Shown in pieces: positions 1 to 6,707 of a DNA stretch of 10,577 nucleotides. Numbering within the stretch: position 1 is the first letter of the stretch; each line of letters begins with the position of its first letter. The stretch is from an uncultured Clostridia bacterium (GTDB taxonomy: Bacteria > Bacillota > Clostridia > TANB77 > CAG-508): the NCBI GenBank assembly GCA_944392065.1, contig CALXVO010000035.1, forward strand, positions 1-10,577. The letters run 5' to 3'. The translations under genes and the position numbers were made by a program. The notes below the pieces were generated by a model, which was given only the letters and a program-made list of their open reading frames with translations, had not been told where the DNA came from and did not search any database.

Positions 1-2
1 TT

Positions 3-53
3 CTTATGAGTAAAGAAAGATGGGAAGAACTTAAAATGAGTGATGAGAAGTGA
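3..53 (+). CDS. possible C-terminal tail of an upstream gene (partial)
   Basis: The third reading frame is open from the window edge to a TGA at 51-53 and would encode a tail reading LMSKERWEELKMSDEK. The composition (charged, one Trp, amphipathic) resembles a real protein end more than random AT-rich DNA, and the frame stops just where the purine-rich repeat begins. Seventeen codons are too few to assign a family. It could equally be non-coding sequence belonging to the repeat element. The only support is the open frame and its composition. Confidence 0.3.
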   Translation, partial: LMSKERWEELKMSDEK

Positions 54-198
54 GAAGTGTGAGATGCGAGGTGTGATGCGAGGTGTGAGATGCGAGGTGT
101 GAGGTGGGAAATGAGCTTTATAATCTCATCTCCCATCTCCCATCTCTCATCTTTCACTTCCCACCTCTCACTTCCCACCTCTCATATCACACCTCCCA
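39..198. repeat. polypurine/polypyrimidine inverted repeat made of short tandem repeats
   Basis: The + strand is almost purely G/A/T from 39 to 115 and almost purely C/T/A from 125 to 198. The purine half contains three perfect copies of GATGCGAGGTGT (63-74, 75-86, 89-100). The pyrimidine half contains a tandem 14-mer TCACTTCCCACCTC (154-167, 168-181) and several ATCTCCC-like 7-mers (128-154). The halves are imperfectly complementary. At the centre GGGAAATGAG (106-115) pairs 9 of 10 with CTCATCTCCC (125-134) around a 9-base loop. The whole block can therefore form a long imperfect hairpin. The loop contains TATAAT (119-124), but I see no convincing -35 box upstream of it. Confidence 0.75.
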
Positions 199-226
199 AT
201 TAAATAAATTACTAAAGAGGATGAGT

Positions 227-1717
227 ATGGAGAAAAATAGAATTCTATCAAAATTAAATATAGACATCAGAGATTATAACAATGAGTTAGAGAAGATTTT
301 AGAGAATAAATTATTTTCGTATGACGTAAAAAATTTGTTACTTAGTATGCTGTATAAAATTGAAAATGCTTATAAAGACTATGAAACTGTTAAAGTAGAA
401 GTACCTTCTAAAAAAGAATTTATTGAAAATATACTAAGGATTATAAAAGAAAAAGCATTAAAAATCTTTCTAGTGAAATCAGAAACACTAGAAGCAGAAG
501 AATTGGAAAAAAATAGACTAGCTTATAAAATTGATAGAGAGAATGGAGAAATTACTTGTTTTCAAAATGAATTAGTAATATTAACTGCATTATTAAAGCT
601 AGATGAGACAGAAATACAATGGAAAGTACCATATGACTATGTAAAAGAGCCATTAAACGCATTAATAAATCAAGGGAAAATAGATGCAATGGCAGAAGTA
701 ATACGAGATTTTAATGGATGGTCTTGGGATATTGTAACAAAAGAAATAGGAGATATACAAGGAAATTTAATATACCAAAGCTTAATATTGCTAAATGGTA
801 AAAACAGAATAATTGGTATTAATTATAAAAAATTTTATAATCTTGTAATTAGAATGGCTATCGAAAGGTTTATCGTTAACGAGGAAAATGAAGAGTATAC
901 AAAAAATTTTGAGAAAATAAAAAAATTGAAAAAAGAAAGACTGGAATTATTTAATAACAAGGAAGAATTTTTAAATCAGATAACTAAAGAGAAAAAAGAC
1001 TATACAAAACAAATTGAAAAAATCGATAAGATATTAAATAATAATGAACTTTTAAAAAATGAGTATTATGAAAGAAATAAAAGGCTACCAAATAAAGAAA
1101 AAATTTTTAGTATAAACTATTTGATTAGAATCTTAGATAAAGAAAGATTAGAATGCTTAGAGAAAATAGAGGAATGCAATAAACTAATATTACCAAGGGA
1201 ATTTGTAGAGCAAAAGGCTAAACTTGAAGAAGAAACAAAATTTATAGATAGCATATTGGCCAATATTGATAGAAAAGATATTGTGGAAATTTGTGAGGAT
1301 TTTTTAGAAAATGTAAAAAATATAGTTAATGAAATTAATGAAGAAAGCAAAAATGAATTAATAAATTGGATATATAAAATAAGGTATTATAGATATGTTC
1401 CAATAAGCAATAATGAGAATGTCAAAGACATACAAGAACTGAATAATTTATTTGAAAAATTGACAAAATTGATAATAAAAAAGGCACAAGAATTAAAAAT
1501 ATGGGATACTTTTTCAGAAGATAAAGACCTTACCTATCAAATTTTGAAGGAAGTTTTTGATAGTAAAATTGTTAATTTGCAAAATATAAATATACAATGC
1601 CGATATGAAGATAAAACATTATATGTAGAATATTATGATGATACAGTAATAGAAAGTTCATTAAAAATTCATATAGATAGTGTAAAAATAAAAAAGAAGT
1701 TTAAGCTTTTTGTTTAA
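227..1717 (+). CDS. uncharacterised coiled-coil protein, conserved-hypothetical type
   Basis: This is a 496-residue, Lys/Glu/Asn-rich protein with no signal peptide, membrane segment or nucleotide-binding motif that I can see, so it is probably cytoplasmic. Residues 1-220 look globular and include an aromatic block RDFNGWSWD (160-168). Residues about 222-285 and 303-345 are strongly charged heptad-like helices, likely coiled coils. Residues 346-496 look like a second helical domain ending in beta-like segments. I start it at 227 because AAAGAGG (214-220) ends 6 bases upstream. The in-frame ATG at 221 would have no spacing, and the ATG at 104 would translate the repeat tract. The stop is 12 bases before the metallo-hydrolase ATG, so the two are probably co-transcribed. 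I do not recognise the family with certainty. It gives the impression of a clostridial conserved hypothetical protein, and no function is claimed. Confidence 0.85.
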   Translation: MEKNRILSKLNIDIRDYNNELEKILENKLFSYDVKNLLLSMLYKIENAYKDYETVKVEVPSKKEFIENILRIIKEKALKIFLVKSETLEAEELEKNRLAYKIDRENGEITCFQNELVILTALLKLDETEIQWKVPYDYVKEPLNALINQGKIDAMAEVIRDFNGWSWDIVTKEIGDIQGNLIYQSLILLNGKNRIIGINYKKFYNLVIRMAIERFIVNEENEEYTKNFEKIKKLKKERLELFNNKEEFLNQITKEKKDYTKQIEKIDKILNNNELLKNEYYERNKRLPNKEKIFSINYLIRILDKERLECLEKIEECNKLILPREFVEQKAKLEEETKFIDSILANIDRKDIVEICEDFLENVKNIVNEINEESKNELINWIYKIRYYRYVPISNNENVKDIQELNNLFEKLTKLIIKKAQELKIWDTFSEDKDLTYQILKEVFDSKIVNLQNINIQCRYEDKTLYVEYYDDTVIESSLKIHIDSVKIKKKFKLFV

Positions 1718-1729
1718 AGGAGGAAATAA

Positions 1730-3379
1730 ATGAAAGTCACTTTTTTAGGAGCTACCAAAACCGTAACTGGTTCCAATTTTTTAGTAGAAGGAGCTGGAAA
1801 AAAATTCTTAGTAGATTGTGGAATGTATCAAGGATCTGCAGCAGATGAATATGAAAATGAGGAGCCATTTTTATTTGATGTAAATGATATTGATTTTATG
1901 CTACTTACTCATGCCCATATTGACCATTCCGGTAGAATACCAAAGTTATATAAAGAAGGATATCGAAATAAAGTATATGCAACAAAAGCAACTTGTGATT
2001 TATGTTCTATCATGCTACCAGATAGTGGTCATATTCAAGAAATGGAAGTAGAATGGAAAAATAGAAAAAGAGAAAGAAAAGGAGAAGAACCACTTCCACC
2101 ACTATATACCGCAGAAGAAGCAGCAAAATCGTTAGAAATATTTAGTCCAGTAAAATATGACGAAATTATTGATATTGATGAAAACATTAAAGTTAGATTT
2201 AATGATGCTGGTCATATGTTAGGCTCTGCCATTATAGAAGTATGGGTTACGGAAAATGGAAAAACAGAAAAAATTGTCTTTACAGGAGATTTAGGAAATA
2301 ACGATATACCACTTTTATCTCCTCCTACTATGATAGAAGATACCGATTATTTAGTAATGGAATCTACCTATGGTAACAGGCTTCATATACGAAATGACGA
2401 CAAAGCAAGTTTATTCTTAGATATTGTCTATGAGACATTAGAAAAAGGTGGAACAGTAGTAATTCCTTCCTTTGCAGTGGGTAGAACGCAAGAAATTCTA
2501 TATGAATTAAATCGAATAAAAGAAGAAAAACATGACGAAGAATTTTATAAAAAATATAAAAGATTAATGAGTGTACCGGTATATGTAGATAGTCCTCTTG
2601 CTATATCGGCAACGGAAGTATTCAGAGAAAATATGGATTTGTTCAATGAAGAAACACAAGCAATTATTAATTCAGGGGATAATCCTTTGGAATTTGATGG
2701 ACTAAAATTTACAAAAACAGCTGACGAGTCTAAAGCACTAAATGCAAGTAACGAATCTGCTATTATTATATCGGCTAGTGGTATGTGTGAAGTTGGTAGA
2801 ATAAAACATCATTTAAAACATCACTTATGGGAGTCAAATAGTACTATTCTCTTTGTAGGATACCAAGCACCAGGAACACTAGGAAGAAAATTAGTAGATG
2901 GAGAGAAAAAGGTAAAAATCTTTGGAGAAGAAATTGCTGTAAATGCTAAGATAGAATATATTGAAGGATATTCTGGACATGCAGACCAAGAATGGCTTTT
3001 AAATTTTGTATATTCATTTATCAAAAAACCAAGCCATATCTTTTTAGTACATGGCGAGCCAGAAGGACAAGTTGTATTAAAACAAAAATTAGAAGAAAAC
3101 ACAGAAATACCAGTTATTATTCCGGAGTATGGAGAAAGCTATGACTTAGAAGAAAAAGTGGGAATGATAGGAAAAGTTCATACAAAAGCAAAAGAGCAAT
3201 ACTTAAGATTAGAAGTTTTAGAAAGAATGAACACCTTAAAAGAAGAATTAGAAGATATGTCGAATATTGTAAAAGAAGAGTATTTAGACAAATATGCTAG
3301 TGATGAAGATGTTATAAGATTAAAGGAAAGATTAAAAGAATTAGAACAACAAATTGTAAAAATTGTAGAAAATAAGTAA
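1730..3379 (+). CDS. beta-CASP metallo-beta-lactamase-fold hydrolase (CPSF/Int11-like, RNA-processing type)
   Basis: This 549-residue protein is probably a zinc-dependent nuclease acting on RNA in the cytoplasm. The MBL domain carries the HxHxDH signature (H61, H63, D65, H66), H162 in DAGHMLGS and D187 in FTGDLG. The beta-CASP domain starts near residue 210 with ESTYG (211-215). It contains GTVVIPSFAVGRTQE (241-255), SASGMCEVGRIKHH (348-361, motif B His at about 360) and GYSGHADQ (413-420, motif C H417). The fold closes with the metal ligand H441 in LVHGE. Residues about 485-549 are an extra charged helical tail, perhaps an oligomerisation or partner-binding segment. AAAGGAGG (1716-1723) lies 6 bases before the ATG. 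All expected metal ligands are present. The fold and class are secure, but the physiological substrate is unknown. It is not RNase J, whose domain layout and length differ. Confidence 0.93.
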   Translation: MKVTFLGATKTVTGSNFLVEGAGKKFLVDCGMYQGSAADEYENEEPFLFDVNDIDFMLLTHAHIDHSGRIPKLYKEGYRNKVYATKATCDLCSIMLPDSGHIQEMEVEWKNRKRERKGEEPLPPLYTAEEAAKSLEIFSPVKYDEIIDIDENIKVRFNDAGHMLGSAIIEVWVTENGKTEKIVFTGDLGNNDIPLLSPPTMIEDTDYLVMESTYGNRLHIRNDDKASLFLDIVYETLEKGGTVVIPSFAVGRTQEILYELNRIKEEKHDEEFYKKYKRLMSVPVYVDSPLAISATEVFRENMDLFNEETQAIINSGDNPLEFDGLKFTKTADESKALNASNESAIIISASGMCEVGRIKHHLKHHLWESNSTILFVGYQAPGTLGRKLVDGEKKVKIFGEEIAVNAKIEYIEGYSGHADQEWLLNFVYSFIKKPSHIFLVHGEPEGQVVLKQKLEENTEIPVIIPEYGESYDLEEKVGMIGKVHTKAKEQYLRLEVLERMNTLKEELEDMSNIVKEEYLDKYASDEDVIRLKERLKELEQQIVKIVENK

Positions 3380-3596
3380 GGCTTACACTTCACAACTTGT
3401 TCTGAAATGCCAAAGCAATGTTATTTTAATTTTATGTTTCCGGCCCCCAACTGCGTACAAACTGTATAAACGCTACTTACGTACCATTTAACAGTTTGTA
3501 AACTTGTCGGTCCCCACCTTAAGCACTCCAACATAAAATTAAAATATACATTGCTTTGAGAAAAAAGAAGCTGTTTATAGTAACAAGTAAGGCTTA
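3374..3596. repeat. structured, GC-elevated intergenic element flanked by 12-bp direct repeats (MITE or ncRNA candidate)
   Basis: The direct repeat AAGTAAGGCTTA occurs at 3374-3385, overlapping the last codon and stop of the MBL gene, and again at 3585-3596. Between them is a long imperfect inverted repeat: 3411-3438 pairs with 3530-3558, every base complementary except one bulge. The 91-base interior is clearly richer in G+C than its surroundings. It holds a second stem, TACAAACTGT (3456-3465) with ACAGTTTGTA (3491-3500), extended by TAAA/TTTA after one bulged A. Two same-orientation C-rich boxes, CGGCCCCCAAC (3441-3451) and CGGTCCCCACC (3508-3518), flank the inner hairpin. No terminator-like T-run follows on either strand. 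I cannot match it to a named RNA family. Confidence 0.65.
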
Positions 3597-3628
3597 TTAA
3601 AAAGAAAATATAAAATAAGGAGAAACAA

Positions 3629-5569
3629 ATGAATAACAAGTATTTAAATGATGCTATTATAGGAGGAAAGGAAATAACAGCTAGTTATACAAAAAATGGT
3701 GAATTATTAAGATTAATGTATAGTACACCAGATTTTAGACAATTCTTAGACTTCTTCCATACAGGAGTAAAAATAAATGATTCATGTATTATCTATTTGC
3801 ATGAAGATCAAAATAATCGCTATCACCAATATTATAGCGAAGACACCAATGTGCTTAATACGGAGATTGAAAACACTTATTTTAATTTGAAAATAAAACA
3901 AACTGATTTTGTTTCCATGAAAAATAGTGTACTAGTAAAAAGATATGTACTAAAAAATGAAAATACCATTGACCTAAATGTCAATTTCCTTGTACATTCT
4001 AAATTATTATCAAACCCTAATAATATGGTTGGCTCTAAAATAGAAAATAATGTCTTAATGCAATATAGTCATAATAATACAATGTGCATGTTTTCCAAAA
4101 AAGAAATAAATGCGCATCAATTAAATGATACAGACAACAATATTGGAAGCGGAGTAATACAAGATAAAGATTATATTGGAATGAGTTCAGACTCTAGCAT
4201 CAATTATGAAGTAGGAATTTTAAAGCCAGGAGAAACAAAAGAATTAGATATCTATTTATATGTGATAGAAAATGAAAAAATATCAGCAGAAGAAATCTGG
4301 AAAAACATTGAAAATATTAGAAAGCAAGATGTAATACGTGAACAAACCTCTGTAGAAAAATATTGGAGAAAATATGTAAAAGATCATATAGGCATAGAAT
4401 TAAAAGAAGAAAATAGTGAATATAACAAAAAGTTTAATAAAATATATAAAAGAAGTATTCTACTATTTCCTTTACTTACCAATAAAGAAACAGGAGGAGT
4501 AGCGGCAGCAGTAGAGGTAGATGAAAATTTAACACAATGTGGTAGGTACGGATACTGCTGGCCTAGAGATGCGGTATTTATCACTCGTGCTTTTGACAAG
4601 GTAAAAATGGAAAAAGAAACCGAGAAATTCTATAAAATCTTTTGCAAAAACACACAAAGCAAAAACGGAATGTGGGAACAAAGATTTTACACAGATGGAA
4701 GGTTAGCACCTTGTTGGGGATATCAAATTGACGAAACAGCAGGAGTGGTATATGGCGTATATGAACATTATCTAGTAACAAAAGATAAAAAATTCTTAAA
4801 AGACACTTTAAAAATGTGCGAAAACGCAGTGAAATTCTTATGCATGTACATGGATAATATTTTAGGAATTCATGACGATAGTGATATTGTAAAAAACGAA
4901 ATAGAAAAAACATATCACACAGAAAACAGAAATAAACTTCCTGTAAGCTACGATTTATGGGAAATGCATGAAGGAGTACATCTCTACTCTTTAGCAAGCA
5001 TCAATGCCGCATTCAACGCTATTAAAAAAATATATGAAATATTTAAACCAGAATACGAAGAAAAAAATAGACTAAAATTAGAAAGTATAAATAAATTAGA
5101 AAAGAAGATAGATTTTTATCAAAAAGAAATCAAAAAATACGTTGACAATAATATGGTTAATGAAAACACCAAAACACTAAAAAGAAATACCAATGACGAT
5201 GTTACCGACATTAGTGTACTAGGAGCTGTAGTACCATTTAAAATGTATGGAGCAAAAGAAAAAAGAGTAACAGATACTATTGAAAAAATAAACATGACAC
5301 TTAGAACCTATACAGGTGGATACCTAAGATTTGAAGGAGACCACTATCGAGAGGGAAAAAGCCCTTGGTCCATTTCAACTCTATGGATGGCAATGTACTA
5401 TAATGAAATAGGAGAAAAGAAAAATGCACAAAACAGTATTGACTTTATTGTAAATAGTGCTAATGAACATGGTTTAATAGGAGAGCAAATAGACAACAAC
5501 GCAATGCAGCCAAACTGGGTAATAGGCCTCGCTTGGGCCCACGCAATGTTTATTCTCGCTATTTCCTAA
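3629..5569 (+). CDS. GH15 family glycoside hydrolase, glucoamylase-like, cytoplasmic
   Basis: This 646-residue protein probably releases glucose from alpha-glucans or oligosaccharides. There is no signal peptide, which suggests turnover of internal glycogen or imported maltodextrin. Residues 1-260 form the beta-rich N-terminal domain typical of prokaryotic GH15, and residues 265-646 the (alpha/alpha)6 barrel. Signatures are GRYGYCWPRDA (305-315), YDLWE (441-445) with E445 as the likely general acid, GGYLRFEGD (563-571), SPWSISTLWMA (578-588) and GLIGEQ (615-620) with E619 as the likely base. The residue after the acid is Met (446), where many relatives have a second Glu. AAGGAG (3617-3622) precedes the ATG by 6 bases. 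A weak promoter (TTGCTT 3551-3556, TATAGT 3576-3581, 19-bp spacer) is possible. The TAA stop lies inside the first REP repeat. Trehalase or glucodextranase activity is possible in this family. Confidence 0.9.
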   Translation: MNNKYLNDAIIGGKEITASYTKNGELLRLMYSTPDFRQFLDFFHTGVKINDSCIIYLHEDQNNRYHQYYSEDTNVLNTEIENTYFNLKIKQTDFVSMKNSVLVKRYVLKNENTIDLNVNFLVHSKLLSNPNNMVGSKIENNVLMQYSHNNTMCMFSKKEINAHQLNDTDNNIGSGVIQDKDYIGMSSDSSINYEVGILKPGETKELDIYLYVIENEKISAEEIWKNIENIRKQDVIREQTSVEKYWRKYVKDHIGIELKEENSEYNKKFNKIYKRSILLFPLLTNKETGGVAAAVEVDENLTQCGRYGYCWPRDAVFITRAFDKVKMEKETEKFYKIFCKNTQSKNGMWEQRFYTDGRLAPCWGYQIDETAGVVYGVYEHYLVTKDKKFLKDTLKMCENAVKFLCMYMDNILGIHDDSDIVKNEIEKTYHTENRNKLPVSYDLWEMHEGVHLYSLASINAAFNAIKKIYEIFKPEYEEKNRLKLESINKLEKKIDFYQKEIKKYVDNNMVNENTKTLKRNTNDDVTDISVLGAVVPFKMYGAKEKRVTDTIEKINMTLRTYTGGYLRFEGDHYREGKSPWSISTLWMAMYYNEIGEKKNAQNSIDFIVNSANEHGLIGEQIDNNAMQPNWVIGLAWAHAMFILAIS

Positions 5570-5635
5570 TTGGGGACAGGCTTCCCTAAAAGGGGACAGG
5601 CACCAATTAGGGAAAATCAGAAAAAAGGGACAGAC
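5565..5635 (+). repeat. REP-like repeat cluster A, head-to-tail arrangement, upstream of the RAYT gene
   Basis: Two 17-bp units run in the same orientation, CCTAATTGGGGACAGGC (5565-5581) and CCTAAAAGGGGACAGGC (5585-5601). CACCAATTAGG and an A-rich stretch follow, then a shortened third unit, GGGACAGAC (5627-5635). Unlike copies B and C, no GCCTGTCCCC arm follows, so this copy does not form the same hairpin. CCTAA at 5565-5569 contains the stop codon of the GH15 gene. The flanking Y1 transposase and shared units identify it as the left partner of a REP/RAYT set. Confidence 0.85.
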
Positions 5636-5737
5636 ATGAAGATGAATTTAATACACAACAGGGTATATATAATATGTATAATCAATTAATAAATAGATGA
5701 ATAAAATATGAACAAAATGTAAAATTTTAGTAAAAAG

Positions 5738-5771
5738 TATAGCACATTTTAAAAAAATGTGTTATATTTTT
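5738..5771 (+). terminator. possible weak intrinsic terminator between the GH15 and RAYT genes
   Basis: The segments 5738-5750 and 5754-5766 form a 13-bp stem with one G-T pair and an AAA loop, followed directly by TTTTT (5767-5771). The form fits a rho-independent terminator, but the stem is very AT-rich and so of low stability. It would separate GH15 transcripts from the transposase. It could instead be a recognition structure at the left side of the RAYT unit. Confidence 0.4.
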
Positions 5772-5856
5772 AGTATGTTATGTAATGTTTTTTAAGAGCT
5801 ATATAGGGGCATATAGGAGAGGTAATATAATAAATAAACACTGAAAGGAGAAAATT

Positions 5857-6642
5857 ATGTCCCGAATATCACGTTCTGATATAAAAATCGAATCTAATAT
5901 TTATCATATAATTCTAAGAGGAGTAAATAAGCAAAATATTTTCTTAGAAAATTATGATAGAACTTTTTTCTTAAATAAATTAGAAAAGACAAAAGATGAG
6001 TATAAATCAGATATTTATACATTCGTACTAATGAATAATCACGTACATCTAGTTGTCTATGACAAAGAAAATGCATTATCTAAAATGATGCATAGTATAT
6101 GCACGAGTTATGCTAGATATTTCAATGAAACTTATAATAGGTGTGGACATTTATTTCAAAATAGGTTTAAAAGTATTGGCGTAAATAGTGATAGGTATTT
6201 ACTAAATTTAATTAGATATGTTCATAAAAATCCAGAAAAAGAAGGAATAGCTAAAATGGAGGATTATGAGTGGAGTGGATATCAAGAATATCTGGGAAAG
6301 AAGAAAATTGTTAATACAGAATTTGTATTAGAAATGTTTGACGAAAATAAAACAAAAGCAATTGAAAAGTTTTTAACATTTAACAAAGGAATTGAAAGAG
6401 AATATTCAGATGCTGAATTTGAAGGCGAAAAGCTGACTGATGATGAAGCAGTAGAAAATATAAAAAGATTATTAGAAATTGACAATTTACAAAATATTCA
6501 AAAACTTAATAAAGAATTACAAAAGGAATATATACAAAAAATATCAAAAATAAAAGGAATATATGCAAATCAAATTTCTAGAATATTAGGAATTAATAAA
6601 AGTATTATCTATGAATTAAGAAAAAGGAGCAGGTATTCCTAA
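5857..6642 (+). CDS. REP-associated tyrosine transposase (RAYT, Y1_Tnp/IS200-like HUH domain)
   Basis: This 261-residue single-strand DNA nuclease is of the type that recognises and spreads REP hairpins. The Y1 domain shows LRGVNKQNIF (20-29) and the HUH motif as NNHVHLVV (60-67, H62 and H64). SYARYFN and CGHLFQNRFKS (96-106) are typical of the family, as is RYVHKNPEKEG (120-130), whose Y121 is the probable catalytic tyrosine. Residues about 230-256 look like a helix-turn-helix (ANQISRILGINKSII), an accessory DNA-binding domain seen in some RAYTs. GAAAGGAG (5843-5850) is 6 bases before the ATG. The gene lies between repeat copies A and B, and its TAA stop (6640-6642) is part of copy B. It appears intact, with no frameshift and all motifs present, so it may be active. 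The family call is strong. Its cleavage site in the repeats is inferred only. Confidence 0.93.
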   Translation: MSRISRSDIKIESNIYHIILRGVNKQNIFLENYDRTFFLNKLEKTKDEYKSDIYTFVLMNNHVHLVVYDKENALSKMMHSICTSYARYFNETYNRCGHLFQNRFKSIGVNSDRYLLNLIRYVHKNPEKEGIAKMEDYEWSGYQEYLGKKKIVNTEFVLEMFDENKTKAIEKFLTFNKGIEREYSDAEFEGEKLTDDEAVENIKRLLEIDNLQNIQKLNKELQKEYIQKISKIKGIYANQISRILGINKSIIYELRKRSRYS

Positions 6643-6698
6643 AAGGGGACAGGCACCAATTAGGAAAAATCAGAAAAAAAAGCCTGTCCCCAATTAGG
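6638..6698 (+). repeat. REP-like repeat copy B (hairpin form), between the RAYT gene and radA
   Basis: Arm 6638-6654 (CCTAAAAGGGGACAGGC) pairs with arm 6682-6698 (GCCTGTCCCCAATTAGG) at 15 of 17 positions, including a perfect 10-bp GGGGACAGGC/GCCTGTCCCC core. The loop is 27 bases. CCAATTAGG occurs twice as a direct repeat (6656-6664, 6690-6698). The copy fills essentially the whole 65-base gap between the transposase stop and the radA start. Its first bases give the transposase stop codon, and its last bases give part of the radA ribosome binding site. It is identical to copy C over 62 bases. Confidence 0.9.
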
Positions 6699-6702
6699 AG
6701 GT
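6696..6702 (+). promoter_or_regulatory. radA ribosome binding site formed at the REP boundary
   Basis: AGGAGGT at 6696-6702 is a near-perfect Shine-Dalgarno, with five bases to the ATG at 6708. The first AGG (6696-6698) is the end of REP copy B and the following AGGT is unique flank. If the repeat boundary were moved, this site would be weakened. In the RNA, the AGG is also part of the outer end of the REP hairpin (ccta/tagg pairing), so folding could partly mask it. Confidence 0.6.
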
Positions 6703-6707
6703 AAAAT

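Noticed and set aside
63..100. CRISPR-like array in the GATGCGAGGTGT copies
   Set aside because: Units are 12 bases and almost contiguous, with no unique spacers of 25-40 bases and no cas genes nearby.
104..226. Upstream extension of the first gene to an ATG at 104
   Set aside because: It would translate the pyrimidine tandem repeats into a low-complexity Ser/His/Pro/Leu stretch. There is no ribosome binding site suited to 104, whereas AAAGAGG is placed correctly for the ATG at 227.
3421..3639. Minus-strand open frame of 72 codons
   Set aside because: It lies across the palindromic GC-rich element, has no ribosome binding site, overlaps the GH15 start, and its composition reflects the repeat rather than a protein.
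4581..4997. Minus-strand open frame of 138 codons
   Set aside because: It is the antisense shadow of the GH15 catalytic domain. The predicted product is Phe/Leu/Cys/Arg-rich with no recognisable motif.
6479..6510. Possible radA promoter in the RAYT 3' end, beginning with TTGACA (6479-6484)
   Set aside because: The -35 match is perfect, but there is no good -10 at 16-18 bases. The nearest candidate, CTTAAT (6505-6510), needs a 20-base spacer and is a poor match.
6638..6698. REP copy B as a rho-independent terminator for the RAYT gene
   Set aside because: The hairpin has a 27-base loop and is followed by AATTAGG-type sequence rather than a T-run on the + strand. On the minus strand only four Ts follow.
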